Positions 42,475 through 50,791 of a stretch of 52,130 nt of DNA are shown here, one piece after another. Each line of letters starts with the position of its first letter. Position 1 is the first letter of the stretch. The position numbers were made by a program, and so were the translations under genes. The notes under the pieces are model-generated. The model did not search any database. It worked only from the letters and a program-made list of their open reading frames with translations, and had not been told where the DNA came from. This stretch comes from DAIUCA01 sp964613675 (lineage in GTDB: Bacteria > Pseudomonadota > Gammaproteobacteria > Competibacterales > Competibacteraceae), in NCBI GenBank assembly GCA_964613675.1, contig CAZTIH010000002.1:1-52130 (forward strand). Direction: 5' to 3'.

Positions 42475-43614
42475 CTAAGCGTGCGCGGTCGTCATGGACA
42501 GAACTTCGGTTAAGGCGGTTAAGAAGCGCGTGTTTTCATCTGAACGCCCTACCGTTACGCGAATAAATTGCGGTAATTCGTAGCCGTCGATAGGGCGTAC
42601 GATAATCCCTTTTTTTAATAAAGCATTAAATACATCGCGACCTAATTGTGGGAGTTCGATACAGATAAAATTACCTGCTGTGGGCAAATAACGCAGCCCT
42701 AAATTATCTAATGCGCTACGGAGTTGAATTAGGCCTCGCGTATTATTTTCACGGCTATTTTCTAAATGCTCACTATCGTCTAATGCAGCCGTCGCGGCAG
42801 CTAATGCAGGGCCATTGACATTAAAAGGTTGACGCACGCGATTGAGATAATCCGCAATACGGGGATGAGAAAGACTATAACCCACGCGCAAATTCGCTAA
42901 TCCGTGCATTTTAGAAAAGCTGCGCGTGACAATTAAATTAGCAAATTTAGTCAATAATGAAACCGCTGAAGCGTAATCAGGAACTTGGGCACACTCAAAA
43001 TACGCTTCGTCTAAGACGACTAGAATTGAACTGGGCACTCGAATGAGAAAATTTTCTAGAGCTTGTAATTCGATCCATGTGCCCGTCGGATTGTTGGGAT
43101 TAGCAATAAAAATGACTTTTACGCGCTCGTCGATGAGGTTGAGCATCGCCGATAAATCGTGGCCGTAGGGCATTTTGGGATGATCGGCCGGGAGGGCTGG
43201 ACTCACTTTAGCGGTGGCGCCCACAGCGCGTACCGAAATGGGATAAACCGCAAAGGCGTGGCGCGAGAAAATTGCGGCTCGCTCGGTATTTAAGAAGCTT
43301 CGCGTAATGAGTTCGAGAATATCATTACTGCCATTTCCCAAGGTAATCGAATTAATGTCGATGGTGTGTAAATCGGCTAATTTTTGTTTGAGAATAAATC
43401 CATTGCCATCGGGATAACGATGTAATTCACTCAGCGTACTTTGAGCGGCTAATATGGCTTTGGGACTAGGCCCTAATGGATTCTCATTGGAAGCGAGTTT
43501 AATGATGTGAGATAGCCCTAATTCACGCGCTAATTCGCTTTCGGGTTTGCCGGGTTCGTAGGGGCGTAATGTGTGTAATTGAGGAACGGCTAATGCGCCT
43601 AATTCGTCAGTCAT
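42475..43614 (-). CDS. hisC: Histidinol-phosphate / aromatic aminotransferase
   Basis: 379 residues, class I PLP aminotransferase of the HisC2 type. LASNENPLGPSPKAI, the NPNNPTGTWI loop and the PLP-lysine motif RSFSKMHGLANLRVGY are present. In this pheA-hisC-tyrA setting it probably also transaminates aromatic keto acids or prephenate. Overlaps pheA by four bases. Richer in A+T and TTA/TAAT runs than neighbouring genes. Confidence 0.94.
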   Translation of the reverse strand: MTDELGALAVPQLHTLRPYEPGKPESELARELGLSHIIKLASNENPLGPSPKAILAAQSTLSELHRYPDGNGFILKQKLADLHTIDINSITLGNGSNDILELITRSFLNTERAAIFSRHAFAVYPISVRAVGATAKVSPALPADHPKMPYGHDLSAMLNLIDERVKVIFIANPNNPTGTWIELQALENFLIRVPSSILVVLDEAYFECAQVPDYASAVSLLTKFANLIVTRSFSKMHGLANLRVGYSLSHPRIADYLNRVRQPFNVNGPALAAATAALDDSEHLENSRENNTRGLIQLRSALDNLGLRYLPTAGNFICIELPQLGRDVFNALLKKGIIVRPIDGYELPQFIRVTVGRSDENTRFLTALTEVLSMTTAHA

Positions 43615-44495
43615 AATTGAATCTCTTGAGGATAAGAACCCAGTAACCGTAATTCCATTGAAACTTTTTTTAATTCGCCTATCGCACCGGCTAATTCGGA
43701 TTGCTCGCGATGCCCATCTAAGGCGATGAAAAATCCCGGTGGGAACTGCGACGATAGCCCTTGAAATGACTCGATTTCATGAAGATTAATGCCGGCATTA
43801 GCAATGACTCCCAGAATCTTCTGCAACGCCCCGGGTTCGTTATTTGTCGCTAAGTAGATTTGTGTGCGATCACGACCCGAGGGCGGCACCGGAGCGCGAC
43901 TCACCACCCAGGCTTGATAGGCCGGTATATTCCACTCTCGATGTAATGAAACTTCACCGCATAGCCAGAGTTTTGGATGTTTGAGCAACATCGCAAGTCC
44001 TTGACGCGGCTCAACTAAATGATAACGCGGCAGGACACCATAATCGTATTCTCCCTGCTCGACGGCCTCCATCCACTGTTGATTGAGCGCGTACGGGGAT
44101 TTATCGCCAAAATCTTGTTTAACAAAGGCAACCGGTCTCACGCCTTGGCCAAAATGTTGAATTAAGGCCATATGCAACATCATGTCGTGCGGGGTGCGCG
44201 TGAGGCGGTACGCGACCGTCAGCGGTTTTTCGATGGCCAAACAAGCCGACATAATCTCCCGAAACACCCGCGAAACCGCCGCATTTCCCAAGGGACTGTC
44301 GTTGTTTGCCAACAATCGACGCAATACTTGGGCTTCACGGGCGGGACGGTGGAAGTGACCTTCAGAAGCATTGCTGTTCTCTTTCACCTCTGCAACCTGC
44401 TGAGCGAGTTCTGCGCGTTGTTTCAGAAAGGTTAGCAACTGGTCGTCAATACGGTCGATCTGCTCGCGCAGTTCGGCAAGCTCTCTAGCACTCAT
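43611..44495 (-). CDS. pheA: PheA-like protein: chorismate mutase plus ACT, degenerate prephenate dehydratase domain
   Basis: 294 residues, against about 360 for the usual bifunctional P-protein. Residues 1-90 are a complete AroQ chorismate mutase (LREQIDRIDDQLLTFLKQRA, HRPAREAQVLRRL, FREIMSACLAIEKP). Residues about 93-205 are a remnant of the dehydratase domain: it starts TVAYRLTRT where the family has VAYLGPEGTFS, reads YGVLPRYHL in place of GVVPVENS, keeps LCGEVSLHREW, then jumps to YQAWVVSRAPVPPSGRDRT, skipping the second lobe with the catalytic TRF motif. Residues 210-294 are an ACT domain with GALQ and ESFQ in place of GALV and ESRP. Coding is continuous, so this is not a frameshift. 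It probably makes prephenate only. Confidence 0.88.
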   Translation of the reverse strand: MSARELAELREQIDRIDDQLLTFLKQRAELAQQVAEVKENSNASEGHFHRPAREAQVLRRLLANNDSPLGNAAVSRVFREIMSACLAIEKPLTVAYRLTRTPHDMMLHMALIQHFGQGVRPVAFVKQDFGDKSPYALNQQWMEAVEQGEYDYGVLPRYHLVEPRQGLAMLLKHPKLWLCGEVSLHREWNIPAYQAWVVSRAPVPPSGRDRTQIYLATNNEPGALQKILGVIANAGINLHEIESFQGLSSQFPPGFFIALDGHREQSELAGAIGELKKVSMELRLLGSYPQEIQL

Positions 44496-47032
44496 TCAGA
44501 AGGTTCTCCATCGTCGATTTCGATGCGTTCAACCGCGATGATGCGGCTATTATTTTGTAAATTCATGAGCTTAACGCCTTGGGTGTTGCGGCCCATCGCT
44601 CGAATGTCGGCGACCGGAATGCGCACGAGTACCCCGGCATTCGTGATTAACATGAGATCGTGTTGTTCATCGACTTGTAATGCTCCAGCGACGTTGCCGT
44701 TGCGTTCGTTCGTCTGAATCGCGATTACGCCTTGTCCGCCCCGTCCCCGTTTCGGATATTCGGTGGCCGGGCTGCGTTTCCCAAACCCATTTGCCGTTAC
44801 CGTCATCACATCGCCTTCTTCAGATACGACGAGCAGCGACACCACTCGGTGTTCATTCCCCAACGAAATTCCGCGCACCCCCGCCGTGTTGCGCCCCATG
44901 GGACGAACGTCGCTTTCATCAAACCGAATGGCTTTACCCGCATCGCTAAACAGCATGATATTGCGCTGTCCATCGGTGAGTGCGACGCCAATAAGTTCAT
45001 CATTTTCGCGCAAATCCACTGCAATAATCCCCGCGTTACGGGGGCGCGAATACTCGGAAAGTGGAGTCTTTTTCACGACGCCTTTTGCCGTCGCAAAGAA
45101 GGTAAAATGATCGTCGTCGAATTGCTTAATCGGTAGCAGTGCAGAAATCCGTTCACCCTCTTGAAGCGGCAACAGATTCACAATGGGCTTGCCTCGGGAC
45201 TGGGGATTGCCTTCGGGGAGATCGTAAACCGACAGCCAGTACACCCGACCGCGATTGGAAAAGCACAACAACGTGTCGTGGGTATTGGCGATAAAGAGTT
45301 TCTCGATGAAATCCTCTTCGCGCATATTCGTCGCACTTTTGCCGCGTCCTCCGCGCTTTTGGGTGCGATAGCTCGACAGTGACTGATATTTCACATACCC
45401 CACATGAGAGAGCGTGACGACCACATCTTCGGGTTCGATAAAATCGCGCCGGTGAAACTGGGTGTGATCTTCGAGAATCTGCGTTTTACGGACATCGCCA
45501 AAATCGTTCTGTAAAGCGAGAAATTCGTCTCTCAACACTTCGACGAGTCGTTGATTATCTGTGAGAATTCGCAGTAGCTCAGAAATCTGTTCGAGCAACT
45601 GTCGGTAGTCACCTTCAATTTTTTCGCGTTCCAGACCCGTTAACCGCTGTAAAGACAGTTCCAGAATCGCTTTCGCTTGGGTTTCATATAACAGATAACC
45701 CGTCTCCGTCAGGCCACGGTCGGGTTCTAAATCCAACGGTTGCGAGTGTTCCGCGCCCTTTTCCGCAAGTAAAATCGCCACCACGCCCGCATTCCAGGAA
45801 CGGTTTAACAAAGCGTGCCGCGCTTCCGTCGGGTTTGCCGCGTTGCGAATGAGCAAAATCATCTCGTCCAAATTGGCCAGTGCTACCGCTAACCCCTCCA
45901 GCAAATGGGCACGGTGACGGGCACGCGCTAGTTCAAATAACGTGCGGCGTGTGATGACCTCTCGGCGGTGGCGCAGAAAGGCACTCAACGCCTCCTTTAA
46001 CGAAATCTGACGCGGTTGCCCATCGACCAGCGCGACCATATTGATGCTGAAGATGCTCTGTAACGGGGTCTGTTGGTAAAGATGATTGAGAACGACTTCG
46101 GGGGATTCGCCGCGTTTGACTTCGATATAAATGCGCAAACCATCCTTATCGGATTCATCCCGTAAGTCACTGATTCCTTCAAGTTTTTTCTCTTTGACTA
46201 ACTCGGCAATTTTTTCGATGAGACGGGCTTTATTCGTCTGATAGGGCAGCTCGGTGATGATGATGGCGCGGCTAAAATCTTCTTCTTCAATATGGCTTTT
46301 GGCCCGCAAAACCAATCGACCTCGACCCGTTTCATAGGCTTGGCGAATGCCGGCTGCACCACTAATCGTGGCTCCCGTGGGAAAATCCGGACCGGGAACC
46401 CACTGCATCAGTTCCGAGACGCTGAGATCGGGATTCTCTAACAGCGCCAAACACGCCGCCAGAATCTCCTTCAGATTGTGTGGCGGGATATTCGTCGCCA
46501 TCCCCACAGCAATGCCTTGAGCACCGTTGACCAATAGATTGGGAATCCGCGCTGGAAACACCGACGGTTCACGTTCAGATTCGTCGTAGTTGGGCTGCAT
46601 ATCGACGGTATCTTTTTCCAAATCGACCAGCAGCTCGTGGGCAATTTTTGAGAGCCGTACCTCGGTATAACGCATGGCGGCAGCGGCATCGCCGTCGATG
46701 CTGCCAAAGTTGCCTTGGCCGTCGATGAGGGGGTAACGCATGGAAAATTTCTGCGCCATCCGTACCAGAGCATCGTAAACCGCTGTTTCGCCGTGGGGGT
46801 GATACTTACCCGTCGTGTCCCCGCATACCCGTGCCGATTTCTTGAAAGGCTTGTTGTAATCCAACCCCAACTGGGTCATCGCATAGAGCACGCGGCGGTG
46901 AACGGGTTTTAAGCCATCGCGCACATCCGGTAGCGCCCGCCCAACAATCACGCTCATCGCGTAGCTCAAATAAGACTGTTCCATCTCCGCTTCGAGACTG
47001 ACGGGCAGAATTTCTTTTGCAAAATCGGCCAT
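44492..47032 (-). CDS. gyrA: DNA gyrase subunit A
   Basis: 846 residues. Catalytic Tyr122 in AAMRYTEVRL, and the GyrA-box QKRGGRG at the start of the carboxy-terminal DNA-wrapping beta-pinwheel, mark it as GyrA and not ParC. The quinolone-determining region reads KYHPHGETAVYDALVRMAQ, with Glu82, Thr83 and Asp87. The acidic tail is short. First gene of a long minus-strand block; serC, often next, is missing and pheA follows with an ATGA overlap. Confidence 0.98.
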   Translation of the reverse strand: MADFAKEILPVSLEAEMEQSYLSYAMSVIVGRALPDVRDGLKPVHRRVLYAMTQLGLDYNKPFKKSARVCGDTTGKYHPHGETAVYDALVRMAQKFSMRYPLIDGQGNFGSIDGDAAAAMRYTEVRLSKIAHELLVDLEKDTVDMQPNYDESEREPSVFPARIPNLLVNGAQGIAVGMATNIPPHNLKEILAACLALLENPDLSVSELMQWVPGPDFPTGATISGAAGIRQAYETGRGRLVLRAKSHIEEEDFSRAIIITELPYQTNKARLIEKIAELVKEKKLEGISDLRDESDKDGLRIYIEVKRGESPEVVLNHLYQQTPLQSIFSINMVALVDGQPRQISLKEALSAFLRHRREVITRRTLFELARARHRAHLLEGLAVALANLDEMILLIRNAANPTEARHALLNRSWNAGVVAILLAEKGAEHSQPLDLEPDRGLTETGYLLYETQAKAILELSLQRLTGLEREKIEGDYRQLLEQISELLRILTDNQRLVEVLRDEFLALQNDFGDVRKTQILEDHTQFHRRDFIEPEDVVVTLSHVGYVKYQSLSSYRTQKRGGRGKSATNMREEDFIEKLFIANTHDTLLCFSNRGRVYWLSVYDLPEGNPQSRGKPIVNLLPLQEGERISALLPIKQFDDDHFTFFATAKGVVKKTPLSEYSRPRNAGIIAVDLRENDELIGVALTDGQRNIMLFSDAGKAIRFDESDVRPMGRNTAGVRGISLGNEHRVVSLLVVSEEGDVMTVTANGFGKRSPATEYPKRGRGGQGVIAIQTNERNGNVAGALQVDEQHDLMLITNAGVLVRIPVADIRAMGRNTQGVKLMNLQNNSRIIAVERIEIDDGEPSE

Positions 47033-47080
47033 AAATGAAAATCAACCTCATGGGCAACAAACGCCAAAATTAAGCGAACC

Positions 47081-47086
47081 ATTATA
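47081..47086 (-). promoter_or_regulatory. Possible -10 element of the gyrA promoter
   Basis: A perfect TATAAT on the minus strand, 49 bases upstream of the gyrA ATG, in the only gap between gyrA and the divergent nth. No good -35 hexamer is found at 16-18 bases, so the call is tentative. Confidence 0.35.
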
Positions 47087-47155
47087 GGCCCAATTAACTT
47101 TCACGGGGTTTTGGGCGTCTATGAAGGCGTTAATGTCCCGAATAGGCGAGATTTT

Positions 47156-47788
47156 ATGAACGACCGCCCTCTGCGTGCGCGATGGATTGGCCAACAGCTC
47201 GACGCGCTCTACCCCACAACGCCCATTCCACTGCACCACCACGACCCCTTTACCTTGCTGGTGGCGGTGGTGCTGTCCGCGCAATGTACCGATGCCCGCG
47301 TAAACCAGGTGACGCCCGCTTTGTTCGCACGGGCTGCAACGCCGCAATCAATGGCCGCCCTCGACGAACAGACCATTTTAGAATTGATTAGAAGTTGCGG
47401 GTTGGCTCCCAAAAAAGCCAAGGCGATTAAGGGGTTATCGGAAATTCTTGTGGCGCATCATGGCGGGGAGGTTCCGCGTAATTTTGCAGATTTAGAGGCG
47501 TTACCGGGGGTGGGCCACAAGACGGCTTCGGTGGTGATGTCGCAAGCCTTTGAAATACCGGCTTTTCCCGTAGATACGCACATTCACCGTCTCGCAACGC
47601 GCTGGCAATTGTCTGAAGGTAAAAATGTGTTACAGACCGAACAGTCGTTAAAAACCTTGTATCCCGCATCTGAATGGTCACGTCGTCATCTGCAATTTAT
47701 CTACTTCGGTCGCGAATACTGCAAAGCGCGGGGACACATCGTGGAAAATTGTCCGATTTGTCGTGAGTTAACCCATGAAATGGTATAA
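47156..47788 (+). CDS. nth: Endonuclease III with a variant Fe-S loop
   Basis: 210 residues from the ATG at 47156. Base-excision DNA glycosylase/AP lyase for oxidised pyrimidines. Helix-hairpin-helix LPGVGHKTASVVMSQAF with catalytic Lys122, and Asp140 in FPVDTHIHR, so the active site is intact. The carboxy terminus differs: the classical Cys-X6-Cys-X2-Cys-X5-Cys cluster loop is replaced by Cys189-X9-Cys199-X2-Cys202 and then ends eight residues later with no fourth cysteine. It may bind no cluster or an altered one. Such endings recall Nth proteins of other phyla. Confidence 0.93.
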   Translation: MNDRPLRARWIGQQLDALYPTTPIPLHHHDPFTLLVAVVLSAQCTDARVNQVTPALFARAATPQSMAALDEQTILELIRSCGLAPKKAKAIKGLSEILVAHHGGEVPRNFADLEALPGVGHKTASVVMSQAFEIPAFPVDTHIHRLATRWQLSEGKNVLQTEQSLKTLYPASEWSRRHLQFIYFGREYCKARGHIVENCPICRELTHEMV

Positions 47789-47833
47789 CTTCGCGGTGTT
47801 AAAACAGCGTGCTATGTGTTTAGGAGCAAAACA

Positions 47834-50791
47834 ATGGGGCCGATCAAATCTGTTGTCGGTTTAGTGATGCGTCAGATGTTGGTGGGGATCGGCGGAGAAG
47901 CCGTACAGCCCTTTGTAGATGCACTGAAGCCCTACTGCGAAGATGGCAGCGATTATTTGCCCAATGCCATTAAAGAAGCGAACGAGTTGAGTTGGTTGAC
48001 TTTGGAAATCGCACTCAATGGGGAAGTGTCCCAGCAGAACGCGTTACTTCGTCGGTTTACGGTGCGTCCTCAGGTGAAAAATCTCGCCGACCTCCTCACC
48101 CAACAGCTCGATGGAGAGTTACGGCAGACGGCAGGACGGCAATTGCGACAAGCGCGTGAACAGCAATTTATTCCCGGATCGCTAGTGCAACTAGTTGAAT
48201 TAAGAGAAGAAACGGCGAAGTGGCAGAAATTTAGTGACCCCCAATCCTTACTCCGAGAAACTCACCGCGCTCTGGACGAAGCGGCAAAGCAGATAAGTTA
48301 CTCGTATCCTCAGCTTGGGAAATTGCTTCAGCAGACGGTGATTGCGGAGATGCCGTTATTTGTGGCGCTCTTTACGAGTTACTTTCGCCAAGCTGTCGCG
48401 AACAACAAGGATTTAGCCGCGCAACTCGAACACGACCGTTTGGGATTGCTCACCCAGCGCGTCGATGACCAATTTGCTGTGTTATTCAATGAGTTACGCG
48501 AACAGCAGCGAGCGTTGCGCGAGGCTTTACAGGCGTTGTATAGCCTGATGGCTCGGGTCGATGAGAACGTCATGGAGATGCGAGGTGACTTGCAGAATTT
48601 GCGCGAACAGATGACGCAGATTCTGAAGGAGTTGCAGGCTGAACGAGGGCCAATCAATCCGCAATTGAGTCATTCGCTGTCGGTGGGCGGGCAAGTGGGG
48701 GTGATTAAGCCACTACTTAAGACGTACCAAGAATTATCGGAAGACGAACGTAATCATCCCGCGCTGCTCGATGCGTTGGGGCGTCTGCTAATGGGCGTAG
48801 GGGACAGTAAAAATGCGGCGATTGCTTTTGGGAAAGTCGCTAGACGCCAGCAAGATCAACGACAAATTGCCGAAAGCCGATACAACGAGTTTCGGGCATT
48901 ACTCGAACAGCGCCAGTGGGAAGGGGCTAAAAATGCGCTCCAATGGGCGATGGAACGCGATCCGAGTCGATTCTCTCCCTTTGATTTGCAGAAATATCAG
49001 ATGGAACGGATCCTAGGAGCGGGCGGGTTTGGGGTGGTTTACCGCTGTCTCCATCGACATCTGCAACGTCCCATTGTGATCAAATCGCTTTATGCAGAAA
49101 GTCTGAGTCGTTCTGCAGAAGATGTGTTTAGTGAAGGGCGACTACTGGCCGCTTTAGATCATCCCGCCATCGTCGAAATTATCGACTGTGGGTTTGCCAA
49201 TGAGGGGAACGATCCCTCACCACGCCCGTATTTGGTGATGAAATGGTTTGATGGCCAGCCTTTGGATGAATATCTGAAGCAGCTTGGACGTCCCCTCACA
49301 ATCGCCGAAACCACGGCACTTGCCAAAGTCATTGCAGAAGGCATGTTAGCAGCGCATCAGGCCGGGGTTCTGCATCGCGATCTCAAACCCGACAATCTTT
49401 TGGTACAGAAAACCGCCACAGGATTTGCCGTGAAAATCATCGACTTTGGCCTAGGAATGCGGTTCGATCACCCCCAATTGAGTCGAGTGACGAGCAAACT
49501 CGATCGTAGCCAATATGGGTTGGCGATTGCCGGAACGATGCAGTACGCCCCACCCGAGCAACTCGGCGAAATTGAGGCACCGATTTCCCCCGCTTCAGAT
49601 CTCTATGCGTTTGGTAAGACGCTCTGTTTCATCCTGTTGGGGACGACGCGCCCCACCATGCGTCACTGGCGGGAGCTAGGGGATAGTGGGGCACAGGGAT
49701 TGGCTGAACTGATTGGATGTTGCATCGAAGACGATCCTAGCGCACGTCCTCAGTCTTTTAGCGAAGTCTTAAAGATTTTGCAGAACCAAGCGCCAGAGAT
49801 GCCCGTGCCGCCCAAAACTTTGGTGAAACCGCCGGTCTCTTCGCCGCCCAAAAAGCCGTTATTCGAGTTGCCCCACGAATCAACCGTGACCAATATTTGG
49901 GATCTAGCCAAACTCTTGGATGAAGAAAAACAGTTGATTGAAATAGAAAAAATTGGTGACCCCCTGGGGCCGTGGTTGCGCGAGTTAGTTTCTCGAAACA
50001 GTTTGTATCGCTGGAAATTTTTCGCCGAGCGCACTGAACCTAATCCCATTGCCCAATTATTCTTAGGGTTGTGTGCAGAATTTGGGATTGGGCTGACTCA
50101 GGATGATCTGAAGGCCCGTAGCTATTATCAGAAAGCCGCGACAAAACACGCGCCCAGTCAATATCGCTTGGGATGTCTGGAAGAGCTGGCTTCTGATTTG
50201 GCGGCCGCCGAAAACTGGTTTACCGGAGCAGCTAATGAACATCAGTACGCTGCGGCGCAATTTAAGTTGGGGGAACTGGCCGAAAATAATGGCGATAACG
50301 AACGGGCATTGAAGTATTACCGATTGGCCGCCGCGCAAGATCATCTATTTGCCCAATTCACATTGGGTTCGCTCTGTCGCTTGTTGGGGGAAAAAGACGA
50401 ATCTATTCAATGGTATCGGCGTGCAGCTGACCACGGACATGTCGATTCGATGTACCAATTGGGGATGTCGCTTCGTGATGCGGATCCGCTACAAGCGACG
50501 GTCTATTTGCGCAAAGCCGCCGAACAGAATCACGCCAATGCGCAATTTCAGATGGGGCAATTACACACCTATGGTCGTGGCGTGCAGAAAAGCGATGGGG
50601 AGGCGGCCCGCTTTTACCGAAAGGCAGCGGAATTAGGCCATCCCAAAGCTCAGATTGAATTAGCAAAAATGGAGTTTTGGGGGACGGGGATTGCTTCTAA
50701 TCGCCAGCTTGCCATGGATCGTTTACAGCGCTTGGCGAACAAAGGGGACATCGATGCCCATAATCTTCTAAAGGAATTTAAACGTTCATGA
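47834..50791 (+). CDS. Serine/threonine protein kinase with helical N-terminus and Sel1 repeats
   Basis: 985 residues from the ATG at 47834 (AGGAG at 47822-47826; an in-frame GTG upstream is unlikely). Residues 1-300 are helical, with a probable coiled coil around 235-285; 300-390 look like TPR helices. The Hanks-type kinase domain (about 388-660) is complete: GAGGFGVVY at 395-403, the VIKSL lysine, HRDLKPDN with Asp516, DFG at 537-539, and a GTMQYAPPEQL activation segment. A Pro-rich linker (675-700) leads to about seven Sel1 repeats (735-980), such as ALKYYRLAAAQDHLFAQFTL and GEAARFYRKAAELGHPKAQI. No membrane segment is seen, unlike PknB-type sensors. Substrate unknown. Its stop overlaps the start of the amidase (ATGA). 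Confidence 0.92.
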   Translation: MGPIKSVVGLVMRQMLVGIGGEAVQPFVDALKPYCEDGSDYLPNAIKEANELSWLTLEIALNGEVSQQNALLRRFTVRPQVKNLADLLTQQLDGELRQTAGRQLRQAREQQFIPGSLVQLVELREETAKWQKFSDPQSLLRETHRALDEAAKQISYSYPQLGKLLQQTVIAEMPLFVALFTSYFRQAVANNKDLAAQLEHDRLGLLTQRVDDQFAVLFNELREQQRALREALQALYSLMARVDENVMEMRGDLQNLREQMTQILKELQAERGPINPQLSHSLSVGGQVGVIKPLLKTYQELSEDERNHPALLDALGRLLMGVGDSKNAAIAFGKVARRQQDQRQIAESRYNEFRALLEQRQWEGAKNALQWAMERDPSRFSPFDLQKYQMERILGAGGFGVVYRCLHRHLQRPIVIKSLYAESLSRSAEDVFSEGRLLAALDHPAIVEIIDCGFANEGNDPSPRPYLVMKWFDGQPLDEYLKQLGRPLTIAETTALAKVIAEGMLAAHQAGVLHRDLKPDNLLVQKTATGFAVKIIDFGLGMRFDHPQLSRVTSKLDRSQYGLAIAGTMQYAPPEQLGEIEAPISPASDLYAFGKTLCFILLGTTRPTMRHWRELGDSGAQGLAELIGCCIEDDPSARPQSFSEVLKILQNQAPEMPVPPKTLVKPPVSSPPKKPLFELPHESTVTNIWDLAKLLDEEKQLIEIEKIGDPLGPWLRELVSRNSLYRWKFFAERTEPNPIAQLFLGLCAEFGIGLTQDDLKARSYYQKAATKHAPSQYRLGCLEELASDLAAAENWFTGAANEHQYAAAQFKLGELAENNGDNERALKYYRLAAAQDHLFAQFTLGSLCRLLGEKDESIQWYRRAADHGHVDSMYQLGMSLRDADPLQATVYLRKAAEQNHANAQFQMGQLHTYGRGVQKSDGEAARFYRKAAELGHPKAQIELAKMEFWGTGIASNRQLAMDRLQRLANKGDIDAHNLLKEFKRS

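Noticed and set aside
43611..44495. Frameshift or split gene as the cause of the short PheA
   Set aside because: The frame is continuous, both halves align in the same frame, and the remnant middle region still shows family residues. A real deletion fits better.
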